Below, in pieces: positions 26,107 through 33,009 of a stretch of DNA of 64,000 nucleotides. Source of the stretch: JBIKWM01 sp044356305 (GTDB lineage: Bacteria; Bacteroidota; Bacteroidia; UBA10329); the NCBI GenBank assembly GCA_044356305.1, contig JBIKWM010000001.1, positions 124,001 to 188,000 of the forward strand, in the 5' to 3' direction. Position 1 is the stretch's first letter; every line of letters begins with the position of its first letter. Position numbers and translations under genes: made by a program. Under the pieces are notes generated by a model. The model did no database searches. It saw only the letters and a list, made by a program, of their open reading frames with translations, and was not told the origin of the DNA.

Positions 26107-26655
26107 TCACTCAGGCAGCAGCACGCCATCGATCACGTGCACTATGCCGTTCGATGCCTCTACAGAGGCCACGATGGTGGCATTGTTCACCTTGAACTTG
26201 TCGCCATCCTTAGTGATCTTGATGTTCTTGCCGTTCACCTGATTCAGGCTCATGCCATCGCGCATCAGGTTGGGGCCTATCACACCCACATAAACGTGGT
26301 ATTCGAGTATGTTGGTGAGTTGGGCCTTGTTCTCAGGCTTCAGCAGCGACTCCACAGTGCCAGCAGGCAATGCATCGAATGCCGAGTTAACAGGTGCGAA
26401 CACCGTGAAAGGGCCCACATTTGAGAGCACATCGACCAGTCCGGCCGTTTTAACAGCGGTGACCAGTGTGCTGTGATCCTTCGACCCCACGGCTATCTGC
26501 ACCACGGTGGGTTTCGAATTAGGGTCAACCACGGCCGATTGGCCCGGTCCACCTTCTACTCCACCTGTGTCGATGCCCTGTTGTGCGGACTGTTCACCGC
26601 AGGCGGCCACCATGACCACAACGGCCAAGGCAAGCATCAAATTGACTGTTCTCAT
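26107..26655 (-). CDS. Fasciclin (FAS1) domain lipoprotein in the nos operon
   Basis: A 182-residue lipoprotein (leader MRTVNLMLALAVVVMVAAC) with one FAS1 domain: FTVFAPVNSAFDALPAGTV, ILEYHVYVGVI and IVHVIDGVLLPE are its conserved parts. FAS1 domains mediate adhesion or protein contacts. Here the gene lies directly between a cytochrome c and nosZ, so it may help dock periplasmic partners; that is inference. Met 26655 avoids overlap with the upstream cytochrome gene ending at 26681. Confidence 0.88.
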   Translation of the reverse strand: MRTVNLMLALAVVVMVAACGEQSAQQGIDTGGVEGGPGQSAVVDPNSKPTVVQIAVGSKDHSTLVTAVKTAGLVDVLSNVGPFTVFAPVNSAFDALPAGTVESLLKPENKAQLTNILEYHVYVGVIGPNLMRDGMSLNQVNGKNIKITKDGDKFKVNNATIVASVEASNGIVHVIDGVLLPE

Positions 26656-26680
26656 GATCTTTTCGGTTTTTTGGAAAGGT

Positions 26681-27175
26681 TCAACTGTTGAGCGCGCCAT
26701 CGCGCTTTTTCTCGGTGTCTTCATCGTTCTTGCGCATGAACTCAAGTACTGAGCGGGCATCGCCCGTACTCAGGTTCTGGTTGGGCATGCGCATGAGGCA
26801 CTCCTCGAGCAGGGCCTGCGCGGCAGGGTCCTTTTCGAGCATCACATCGGTGTTGGTCACCATATTCATGATCCATTCGGGCCTGCGCCTGTTGGTAACG
26901 CCCTGGAAACCGGGCCCTACCACACGGGTCTTGTCCAACTTGTGGCAGGCCGAGCATTTCATCTCATAAATGGCCTTTCCGCCCACCACCATCGACTGTT
27001 CGAGCGGGTCGGTCAGTTTCACTTCGGTTATAGCACCAATTCCTTTGGGTGATGCTTTGACCGGTTCGGCCGCAGGGGCGGTAGTGGCAGGTTGCGGTTG
27101 CTCACTGCCTCCGCCACATGCGCCAATCAAGGCTACAATAGCCACAGAGGCCAGGATCACTGCTGTCTTTTTCAT
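26681..27175 (-). CDS. Monoheme cytochrome c lipoprotein, likely NosZ donor
   Basis: A 164-residue lipoprotein (lipobox IGAC, Cys20) with one c-type heme site CSACH (Cys74, Cys77, His78) and likely Met ligand in CLMRMPNQNL. The linker after the lipid site is rich in Pro and Ala, giving a tethered mobile cytochrome. Two genes before nosZ in the same operon, it is a good candidate electron donor to the CuA site. The start at 27175 overlaps the stop of the upstream membrane protein (ATGA). Confidence 0.9.
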   Translation of the reverse strand: MKKTAVILASVAIVALIGACGGGSEQPQPATTAPAAEPVKASPKGIGAITEVKLTDPLEQSMVVGGKAIYEMKCSACHKLDKTRVVGPGFQGVTNRRRPEWIMNMVTNTDVMLEKDPAAQALLEECLMRMPNQNLSTGDARSVLEFMRKNDEDTEKKRDGALNS

Positions 27176-28548
27176 GCTGAAAATTGATTTGGGTTGATGT
27201 TGATTTGATTGATGTGAACGGATGTCCGAGAAGTTCGTCTTAGGTAGCCAGAGAGTATCAGGGCAATAGCCACCGGGAAAAGGGCCGATACCAGAAACAG
27301 TGAGAGGTGGTAGGATGGGATGAAACCAGCCTCGGCCCACAGCAGCGTGCCCTGCCCGAACAGGAGTGCCTCAGTAAGGCCGAAGGTGCAGGCCAGCATC
27401 AGCCAACCCACACTGCTGCGCCCACCGGTGGGGATAAGACCTTGTTGCAGCAATATGCCACCTACGGATAATGTCACCGAGCCGATGACTACCAGATGTA
27501 TGAACCCGATCACATAGTTCTTGATGGTGTACGACATGACCGCAACCACCGGCAGGGCCACCGCGAGGTGAATGAGCACCTTGCCCACAAAGCAGGCCAC
27601 CCCTGCCATGAGCACCCAATGGCGCCAGTCGCGCAGGTCGATGTGGCGTACAGAAGACCTCCACAACGGGCGCGCCATGAGGTACACGGCCACAGCCTGA
27701 AGGATCACTCCGAGGCTGTTCACATAGAACAGGGCAGGCACTGGTGTGCTCCACGTAACGCTCAAGAAATAAGTGAGGAACAGGCTGATGACCAAGAGCG
27801 TCATAGCCGATCGTGATATGCGGAATTCAGGTTCGTGCAGTTTCACATGTTGTACCAGCAGAGCCAACACCCCGAACGTGAGCCAACCGTTGAGCTGAAA
27901 ATGCAGGAAGAATTGGATGGCCATAAAATAGACCGGGTGCAGCCGTCCTAGCATGGCACCCAGCGGCCCTACGGCCCATAGCCCTATGGATGCCACCAGC
28001 ATCCAGATCACGGCAAGTCGGGCCAACAGGTGCTCGTGGTCTTTTTTGCCTCGCATATCGAGCAGAAAGAGGAACGCAAACCCATACGAGGCCACCACAT
28101 GAAGTACCGAGAAGGAGATGCTCGATGCGCCATAACCTTGGATAGGGAAACTGACCGCCATGCCGAGTGTGGCGAGGATGTTAAGCCAGAAGAAGAGATG
28201 GTAGCTGCGTGTCCTTTCGCTGTCGGGCACCAGCCGTGCCACCAGTGCACCGCTCAGCAACTGATAGGCCCAGCCCATGAGTGCCACATGCGAGTGGGCG
28301 TGCAATATGTTGCGGTAGCGCACCCCGGTCACTTCGCCCACGAACATGTAGCGCATCAGCAACCCAAACACCGAAGCGGCCAAGAAAAAACCCATGGCAC
28401 TGCCGAACCAAAGACGGAGATCGGTCAGAACAGCGGGCCGCGCAACAGCATTGGAAACAGAGCCAACCGCTGAGTGCCGGATACTGAGCGCGCACGGATC
28501 TATACCGTCAGCCTCCCTTGATCCACCATATCTGCTTGCCAGTGCCAT
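27172..28548 (-). CDS. His-rich multi-pass membrane protein heading the nos operon
   Basis: A 458-residue protein with about 12 membrane segments. Histidines lie within helices: NILHAHSHVALMGWAYQLLS near residue 80, plus AIQFFLHFQLNGWLTFG and IHLVVIGSVTLSVGG. The HAHSHxAxxGW motif and overall layout resemble diverged heme-copper-oxidase subunit I-like or NnrS-like proteins, but I see no full set of catalytic ligands. It may bind heme and pass quinol electrons to the cytochrome encoded next. The first ATG is 28548; a TTG-initiated extension to 28575 would run into the predicted promoter element. Confidence 0.7.
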   Translation of the reverse strand: MALASRYGGSREADGIDPCALSIRHSAVGSVSNAVARPAVLTDLRLWFGSAMGFFLAASVFGLLMRYMFVGEVTGVRYRNILHAHSHVALMGWAYQLLSGALVARLVPDSERTRSYHLFFWLNILATLGMAVSFPIQGYGASSISFSVLHVVASYGFAFLFLLDMRGKKDHEHLLARLAVIWMLVASIGLWAVGPLGAMLGRLHPVYFMAIQFFLHFQLNGWLTFGVLALLVQHVKLHEPEFRISRSAMTLLVISLFLTYFLSVTWSTPVPALFYVNSLGVILQAVAVYLMARPLWRSSVRHIDLRDWRHWVLMAGVACFVGKVLIHLAVALPVVAVMSYTIKNYVIGFIHLVVIGSVTLSVGGILLQQGLIPTGGRSSVGWLMLACTFGLTEALLFGQGTLLWAEAGFIPSYHLSLFLVSALFPVAIALILSGYLRRTSRTSVHINQININPNQFSA

Positions 28549-28572
28549 GTTCGGGCCTTCTTTTCCCAGGGC

Positions 28573-28636
28573 CAAATATCCGTGAAGACCTTAGTCGTTG
28601 TGTGCATTTGATCATGCGATCCGATGATAAAAGTCA
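28573..28636 (-). promoter_or_regulatory. Predicted FNR-like promoter of the nos operon
   Basis: TGATAAAAGTCA (28625-28636; one mismatch to TGAT-N4-ATCA) lies 57.5 bp upstream of the last G of a -7-like element GATATTTG on the minus strand (28580-28573). The nos operon start codon follows 25 bp later. Confidence 0.45.
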
Positions 28637-28780
28637 TAACGCAATATGCGATATGAAACATAAAACTTTGTTCCAAACAGGAGTCACGGTTTGTAACAGC
28701 ACTTGTAACTGCTTAACCGAGTAGGGTAATGACCCTCTTCAGGTCTATTATAAGGTTCGACTTTTGTCCGCTTTCCTCCA

Positions 28781-28809
28781 CCCCGACCTCGCCACGAGCG
28801 GGGTTTTTT
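28781..28809 (+). terminator. Terminator hairpin of the repeat array, copy 1
   Basis: CCCCG and CGGGG enclose an inner CTCG/CGAG stem with a CCA loop, followed by six T. The same element recurs at 28950-28978, 29119-29147 and 29288-29317; in the last the inner stem is altered. Confidence 0.8.
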
Positions 28810-28871
28810 GTTTTCACTAAGCAGTGGCCGAAGAGTATCGGTTTAAGGCCGTTTAAAGCCATACGTACATC

Positions 28872-28949
28872 GAGGCATTGGTCACCCACTGGCCAGAGCG
28901 TCCCGCACCGCGTGCGGGAAGGTCACCGGTTCGAATCCGGTATTCTCCA
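28872..28949 (+). pseudogene. Degenerate tRNA-like sequence, copy 1
   Basis: A 78-base segment with an intact T arm (ACCGG-TTCGAAT-CCGGT), variable loop AGGTC, a D-loop-like TGGCCAGAGC and a 3' acceptor strand ATTCTCCA without encoded CCA. The 5' acceptor strand GAGGCAT pairs at only five of seven positions, the 5' half of the D stem does not pair well, and the anticodon loop is 9 bases (CACCGCGTG) on a TCCCG/CGGGA stem. Probably a tRNA pseudogene. Confidence 0.5.
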
Positions 28950-28978
28950 CCCCGACCTCGCCACGAGCGGGGTTTTTT
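28950..28978 (+). terminator. Terminator hairpin of the repeat array, copy 2
   Basis: Same stem and T tract as copy 1, directly after tRNA-like copy 1, where a terminator of that transcript would be expected. Confidence 0.75.
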
Positions 28979-29040
28979 GTTTTCACTAAGCAGTGGCCGA
29001 AGAGTATCGGTTTAAGGCCGTTTAAAGCCGTGCGTATATC

Positions 29041-29118
29041 GAGGCATTGGTCACCCACTGGCCAGAGCGTCCCGCACCGCGTGCGGGAAGGTCACCGGTT
29101 CGAATCCGGTATTCTCCA
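29041..29118 (+). pseudogene. Degenerate tRNA-like sequence, copy 2
   Basis: Identical to copy 1 over the 78 bases as read by eye, with the same 9-base anticodon loop and mismatched acceptor stem. Confidence 0.5.
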
Positions 29119-29147
29119 CCCCGACCCCGCCACGAGCGGGGTTTTTT
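29119..29147 (+). terminator. Terminator hairpin of the repeat array, copy 3
   Basis: Same element as copies 1 and 2, with one base change in the inner stem (ACCCCGCC instead of ACCTCGCC), directly after tRNA-like copy 2. Confidence 0.7.
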
Positions 29148-29209
29148 GTTTTCACTAAGCAGTGGCCGAAGAGTATCGGTTTAAGGCCGTTTAAAGCCAT
29201 ACGTACATC

Positions 29210-29287
29210 GAGGCATTGGTCACCCACTGGTCAGAGCGTCCCGCACCGCGTGCGGGAAGGTCACCGGTTCGAATCCGGTATTCTCCA
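29210..29287 (+). pseudogene. Degenerate tRNA-like sequence, copy 3
   Basis: As copies 1 and 2 but with TGGTCAGAGC in the D loop, the form usual in real tRNAs. The other defects are shared. Confidence 0.5.
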
Positions 29288-29317
29288 CCCCGACCCCCGC
29301 CACGAGCGGGGTTTTTT
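29288..29317 (+). terminator. Terminator hairpin of the repeat array, copy 4
   Basis: The outer CCCCG/CGGGG stem and six T are kept, but the inner loop is changed by an extra C. It closes the array. Confidence 0.7.
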
Positions 29318-29461
29318 ATTTCGATGGCACTGCCAATGCACATGCGCCCCATGCGCACCTTTGCACGCTGCTGTCCGCATCATGGCCCAAAAGGCATATC
29401 CTTTCCGATTTGATTGCCCAGTAGACTGGGCGGTGCAGACATTCCGAAACCTGTGTGACCG

Positions 29462-30799
29462 ATGCGCATAATCATTGCCGGAGCGGGCGATGTGGGTTTT
29501 CACCTGGCCAGATTGCTGGTGCAGGAGAACCATGACATAACCCTGATAGAAAAGAATGCCGAGAAGCTGAAATATGCGGCCGAGCACCTTGATATTGCCA
29601 CGCTTAAGGGCAACTCCATCTCGTACAGCATTCTTGAGGAAGCAAATGTTGCCAAGAGCGACCTGGTGATAGCCGTCACCTCGAGCGAGGAGAGCAACAT
29701 CACCACTGCGATCATAGCCAAGAATCTAGGGGCCAAAAAGACCATTGCACGCATCAGCAATGTCGAGTTCCTGCTCAAGAAAGAGAAATTCGACCTGGAG
29801 AAACTGGGCATTGATGAGATTATTAGTCCCGAGACCCTTGCAGCGCGCGAGATAAAGCGGCTACTGAAGGAAGTGGCGGTGACCGATAGCTTTGAGTTTG
29901 ACCGTGGACTGCTGTCATTGGCCGGAATACATGTGGAACCGGGAAGCCCCATTGCCGACAAGACCATTGCAGAGGCGGCCAGCTACAACCCCGACAAGAA
30001 TTTCCTCACTGTCGCCATCCTGCGGAACAACGAGACGATCATTCCACGGGGCGATGTCACTTTCCGGGTGGGCGACCACGTGTATTTCATCACCCAGCCC
30101 GAAGGCATGGAGCGCATTTTGGAGCTATCGCCCCGCAAGCGCAAGCGCATCAAGAATGTGATGATACTGGGCGGCAATCAGGTGGGTTTCCACACAGCTC
30201 GTAAACTGAGCACCCGCTTCAACGTTAAGCTGATAGACGACAATAAGGAGCGCTGCCTCGAGCTGGCCGACCAACTTACTGAGACCCTCGTACTGCATGG
30301 CGATGGCCGCAATGTGGAGTTGCTCGAGGACGAGGGCCTCGGTCAGATGGACGCTTTTATAGCAGTGACCGACAACTCGGAGACCAACATCATATCATGC
30401 CTAATGGCCAAGAACCATGGTGTGCAGAAGACCATAGCCATGGTCGAGAACATGGACTATATCCACCTGAGCCAGAACATTGGCGTGGATACCATGATTA
30501 ACAAGAAACTGATAGCCGCCAACTTCATATTCAGGTATATCCGCAAAGGTTCTGTTGTAAGCCTCACCAGCCTGCACGGGGTGGATGTGGAAGTGGTAGA
30601 GTTTGAGGTGAGCGACAGTAGCAGGCTGCAAGGTCAGACTTTGAAGAACATCAGTTTCCCGCGCAATGCCATTGTTGGCGGGGTGGTACGCAATGGCCAC
30701 GGACTGACTGTAACGGGCGATTTCGTCTTTGCTGCCCGCGACCGCGTGGTGGTGGTCACCAAGCCTGAGTGCATTGCCAAGGTGGAGAGCTATTTCTGA
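29462..30799 (+). CDS. trkA: Trk potassium uptake regulator TrkA
   Basis: A 445-residue cytoplasmic protein with two RCK units, each a Rossmann NAD-binding domain (IIIAGAGDVGFHLARLL at the N-terminus, VMILGGNQVGFHTARKL near residue 235) followed by a TrkA-C domain (residues about 140-225 and 365-445). It gates the TrkH/KtrB potassium channel in response to nucleotides. The usual partner gene trkH is not adjacent; the next genes are cytochromes. Length and motifs are standard. Confidence 0.95.
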   Translation: MRIIIAGAGDVGFHLARLLVQENHDITLIEKNAEKLKYAAEHLDIATLKGNSISYSILEEANVAKSDLVIAVTSSEESNITTAIIAKNLGAKKTIARISNVEFLLKKEKFDLEKLGIDEIISPETLAAREIKRLLKEVAVTDSFEFDRGLLSLAGIHVEPGSPIADKTIAEAASYNPDKNFLTVAILRNNETIIPRGDVTFRVGDHVYFITQPEGMERILELSPRKRKRIKNVMILGGNQVGFHTARKLSTRFNVKLIDDNKERCLELADQLTETLVLHGDGRNVELLEDEGLGQMDAFIAVTDNSETNIISCLMAKNHGVQKTIAMVENMDYIHLSQNIGVDTMINKKLIAANFIFRYIRKGSVVSLTSLHGVDVEVVEFEVSDSSRLQGQTLKNISFPRNAIVGGVVRNGHGLTVTGDFVFAARDRVVVVTKPECIAKVESYF

Positions 30800-31005
30800 T
30801 GGCATAGGGCTAAAATCAGGGCCATCATCGGCATGTTCTCTTTGAGGGTGACAGAACATTAGCACATGTAATTAGGAATAAGCTAGGAACATGATGTTCG
30901 GCCGTCTCGAGCTGTTCACCTTACTGGTGCCGCTATCGCCCATCTTCAGGCCTTTGAGGGGGTGAGTGGCGATAGAATTTCTTATTAACTGACAATGTCG
31001 GTGTG

Positions 31006-31076
31006 TGATAAGGATCAACGCTTGACCCCATCCATGCCCAAAGTCATTCTGCCCTCAAATCAAGCAGGTACCTTCG
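31006..31076 (+). promoter_or_regulatory. Predicted FNR-like promoter of the cytochrome operon
   Basis: TGATAAGGATCA (31006-31017) is an exact TGAT-N4-ATCA match. The -7 element TACCTTCG at 31069-31076 ends 5 bp before the start codon. The site centre is 64.5 bp before the last G. Confidence 0.6.
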
Positions 31077-31080
31077 CGGC

Positions 31081-31767
31081 ATGAACACCACCTTTCGCCT
31101 CTTGGCACTGCTATCGGGTATTGCAGCCACCGTTAGCCTGACCGGATGCAACCAGGCCGCTGAAACTGTGGCGGAGTCGCCTGTCCCTACGGCCGCTGAG
31201 CTGGCCCATGCAGGCGAGGCCCTGTACAAGGCCACCTGCGCGGCCTGCCACGGCAGCAGGGCTGAAGGCATGAAGGCCCTCAACGCCCCCGCTCTGGCCG
31301 GACAGGAGGACTGGTATGTGGCGCGGCAGTTGAGGCATTTCAAGGCCGGGGTGCGCGGCACCGACCCGGCCCATGTGCCCGGCACCCAGATGGCCGCCAT
31401 TGCCAAGACCGTGAAGGACGCTGATATACCTGCCCTGGCCGCCTTTGTGGCCCAGCTGCCCAAGGCGACCCATGCCGCAGAGGTGCAAGGCGATGCCGGA
31501 GCGGGCAAGGTGCGTTTCGATGCCGTGTGCACCGCCTGCCACGGACAGGCGGCCGATGGCAACCGGAGCCTCAACTCACCGCGCCTCACCACGCTCAACG
31601 ACTGGTACATGGCTGCACAGCTCAACCAGTTTGTGCACGGCACACGGGGCACGCTGCCACAGGACACCTTCGGGCTGCAGATGCGCCCCATGGCCGCCAC
31701 GCTCGACAGCCCCGAGGCCATCAACGATGTGGTGAGCCACATTGCCCACCTGCAATCTGCGCAATGA
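31081..31767 (+). CDS. Diheme cytochrome c4-like lipoprotein
   Basis: A 228-residue lipoprotein (lipobox SLTGC, Cys23) with two cytochrome c domains. The hemes bind at CAACH (Cys53, Cys56, His57) and CTACH (Cys150, Cys153, His154). The repeated pattern CHGxxAxG...L...P.L......Y...QL..F..G.RG is that of class I cytochrome c4-type diheme carriers. It probably carries electrons in the periplasm to the diheme peroxidase-like protein encoded 3 bp downstream. First gene of a three-gene cytochrome operon. Confidence 0.92.
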   Translation: MNTTFRLLALLSGIAATVSLTGCNQAAETVAESPVPTAAELAHAGEALYKATCAACHGSRAEGMKALNAPALAGQEDWYVARQLRHFKAGVRGTDPAHVPGTQMAAIAKTVKDADIPALAAFVAQLPKATHAAEVQGDAGAGKVRFDAVCTACHGQAADGNRSLNSPRLTTLNDWYMAAQLNQFVHGTRGTLPQDTFGLQMRPMAATLDSPEAINDVVSHIAHLQSAQ

Positions 31768-31770
31768 GGC

Positions 31771-32988
31771 ATGGCACCTAACGGCCCTTTGGTGCTCCTT
31801 CTGGGGCTTATATTGGGCGGATGTGGCGGCACCATGGGGCCTGCACCGGTGCTGGACTCGGCAGTGGCACCCACCGATTCGTTCGCCCTTTGCGACCGCT
31901 GCCCTCCGGGCTTCGAGCTTGTGGAGGGCAACCGCTGCCTCACTCGCAATCTCTACCAGATCTACCTATCGCCACAGCATGCAGGGGTGGGTGGCCCCCA
32001 GACCGCCCTTCCCCCGGTGCGCGAGGGGTTCAGCCCGCAGCAGATGGACCTGGGGCGCTACCTCTTCTTTGATCCTGTGCTGTCGGGCAACGGCCAGATA
32101 GCCTGCTCCACCTGCCACGACCCCGACAAGGGATTTGCAGACGGGCTGCCCCGCAGTGTGGGTATCAAGGGCACCGAGGTGAGGCGCTCGGCCCCCTCGC
32201 TCTGGAACGTGGCCTACCTGAAAAGGCTGTTCTGGGATGCCAGGGCCGCCTCGCTGGAGGAACAGGCCCGCGGGCCGCTCTATGCCGATGATGAGATGGG
32301 CAGCTCGTGGGAGCTGATAGATGGGCGGCTGAACAGCCTTACAGACTACAGACTCATGTTCGCAGAGGCCTTCGGGCGCAATCCCGATGCACGCATCACC
32401 GAGCAGGAGGTGCTAACGGCCATCGCAGCCTTCGAGTCGAGCCTCATCTCGCTCAACAGCCGCTACGACCAGTATGCCCACGGCTACCACGCGGCACTCA
32501 CCCCCGATGAGATAGCGGGCATGAACGTGTTCCGCTCCTTCGTGGCCCGATGCACCGAGTGCCACACGCCACCGCTGTTCACCAATCAGCAACTGGCCGT
32601 GATAGGCACACCCGAACCCGATGGCCTGAGCTTCGACATAGGGGCTGAGCAGCCGCTGAACGACCCCACGCTCAAAGGCGGGTTCAAGGTGCCGAGCCTG
32701 CGCAACGTGGCCCTCACGGCACCCTACTTCCACAGTGGACGGTTCGCCACGCTGCGCCAGACGGTGGAGTTCTATACCCTGGGCCGCGGCCATGCGGTGC
32801 CCGACACCTTGGACCTCAAGATACACTGGCACATATGGGAGCCACAGCTTAGCCCGACCGAGCTCGACCTGCTGGTTAAGTTCCTAGGCACCCTCACCGA
32901 TGAGAGTTTCAAGCCCGCTCGCCCCGACAGGCTGCCATCGGGCCTTGCCCCGTCCTATCTTTCACCCCAAGAAAAACAACCTTCCTGA
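31771..32988 (+). CDS. MauG/cytochrome c peroxidase-family diheme lipoprotein
   Basis: A 405-residue lipoprotein (lipobox LGGC, Cys18) with two c-heme sites, CSTCH (Cys112-His116) and CTECH (Cys261-His265), and the family segment APYFHSGRFATL. Members are either H2O2-reducing peroxidases or MauG-like enzymes that oxidise protein residues through high-valent heme. An unusual Cys-rich stretch, CDRCPPGFELVEGNRC, lies between the lipid anchor and the first heme domain (residues 41-56). Context with an adjacent beta-helix cytochrome hints at a protein-directed oxidation, but peroxidase activity is equally possible. Confidence 0.9.
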   Translation: MAPNGPLVLLLGLILGGCGGTMGPAPVLDSAVAPTDSFALCDRCPPGFELVEGNRCLTRNLYQIYLSPQHAGVGGPQTALPPVREGFSPQQMDLGRYLFFDPVLSGNGQIACSTCHDPDKGFADGLPRSVGIKGTEVRRSAPSLWNVAYLKRLFWDARAASLEEQARGPLYADDEMGSSWELIDGRLNSLTDYRLMFAEAFGRNPDARITEQEVLTAIAAFESSLISLNSRYDQYAHGYHAALTPDEIAGMNVFRSFVARCTECHTPPLFTNQQLAVIGTPEPDGLSFDIGAEQPLNDPTLKGGFKVPSLRNVALTAPYFHSGRFATLRQTVEFYTLGRGHAVPDTLDLKIHWHIWEPQLSPTELDLLVKFLGTLTDESFKPARPDRLPSGLAPSYLSPQEKQPS

Positions 32989-33009
32989 CCTGATCACCTT
33001 TTCATCCCG

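Larger units (their letters stand above)
28776..29317 (+). repeat. Three tandem 169-bp repeats with terminators and tRNA-like parts
   Basis: Units 28776-28944, 28945-29113 and 29114-29282 are nearly identical, followed by a partial fourth (29283-29317). Each unit starts with a terminator-like hairpin, has an 85-bp linker containing the imperfect repeat GGTTTAAGGCC/GTTTAAAGCC, and ends in a 78-base tRNA-like sequence. Differences between units are a handful of bases (for example ATACGTACATC versus GTGCGTATATC, and TGGCC versus TGGTC), so the duplication is recent or kept uniform. It fills most of the 913-bp gap between the nos operon and trkA. No gene is seen in the rest. Confidence 0.9.

Noticed and set aside
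27172..28548. NO reductase NorB or cytochrome oxidase subunit I
   Set aside because: Histidines in helices are suggestive, but the full set of heme and metal ligands is not visible, so only a generic membrane protein call is made.
28872..29287. Three functional tRNA genes
   Set aside because: The acceptor stem pairs poorly, the D stem is broken and the anticodon loop is two bases too long in every copy, so they are listed as tRNA-like pseudogenes.
28776..29317. CRISPR array
   Set aside because: The repeat unit is 169 bp with no short repeats separated by unique spacers, and no cas genes are present.
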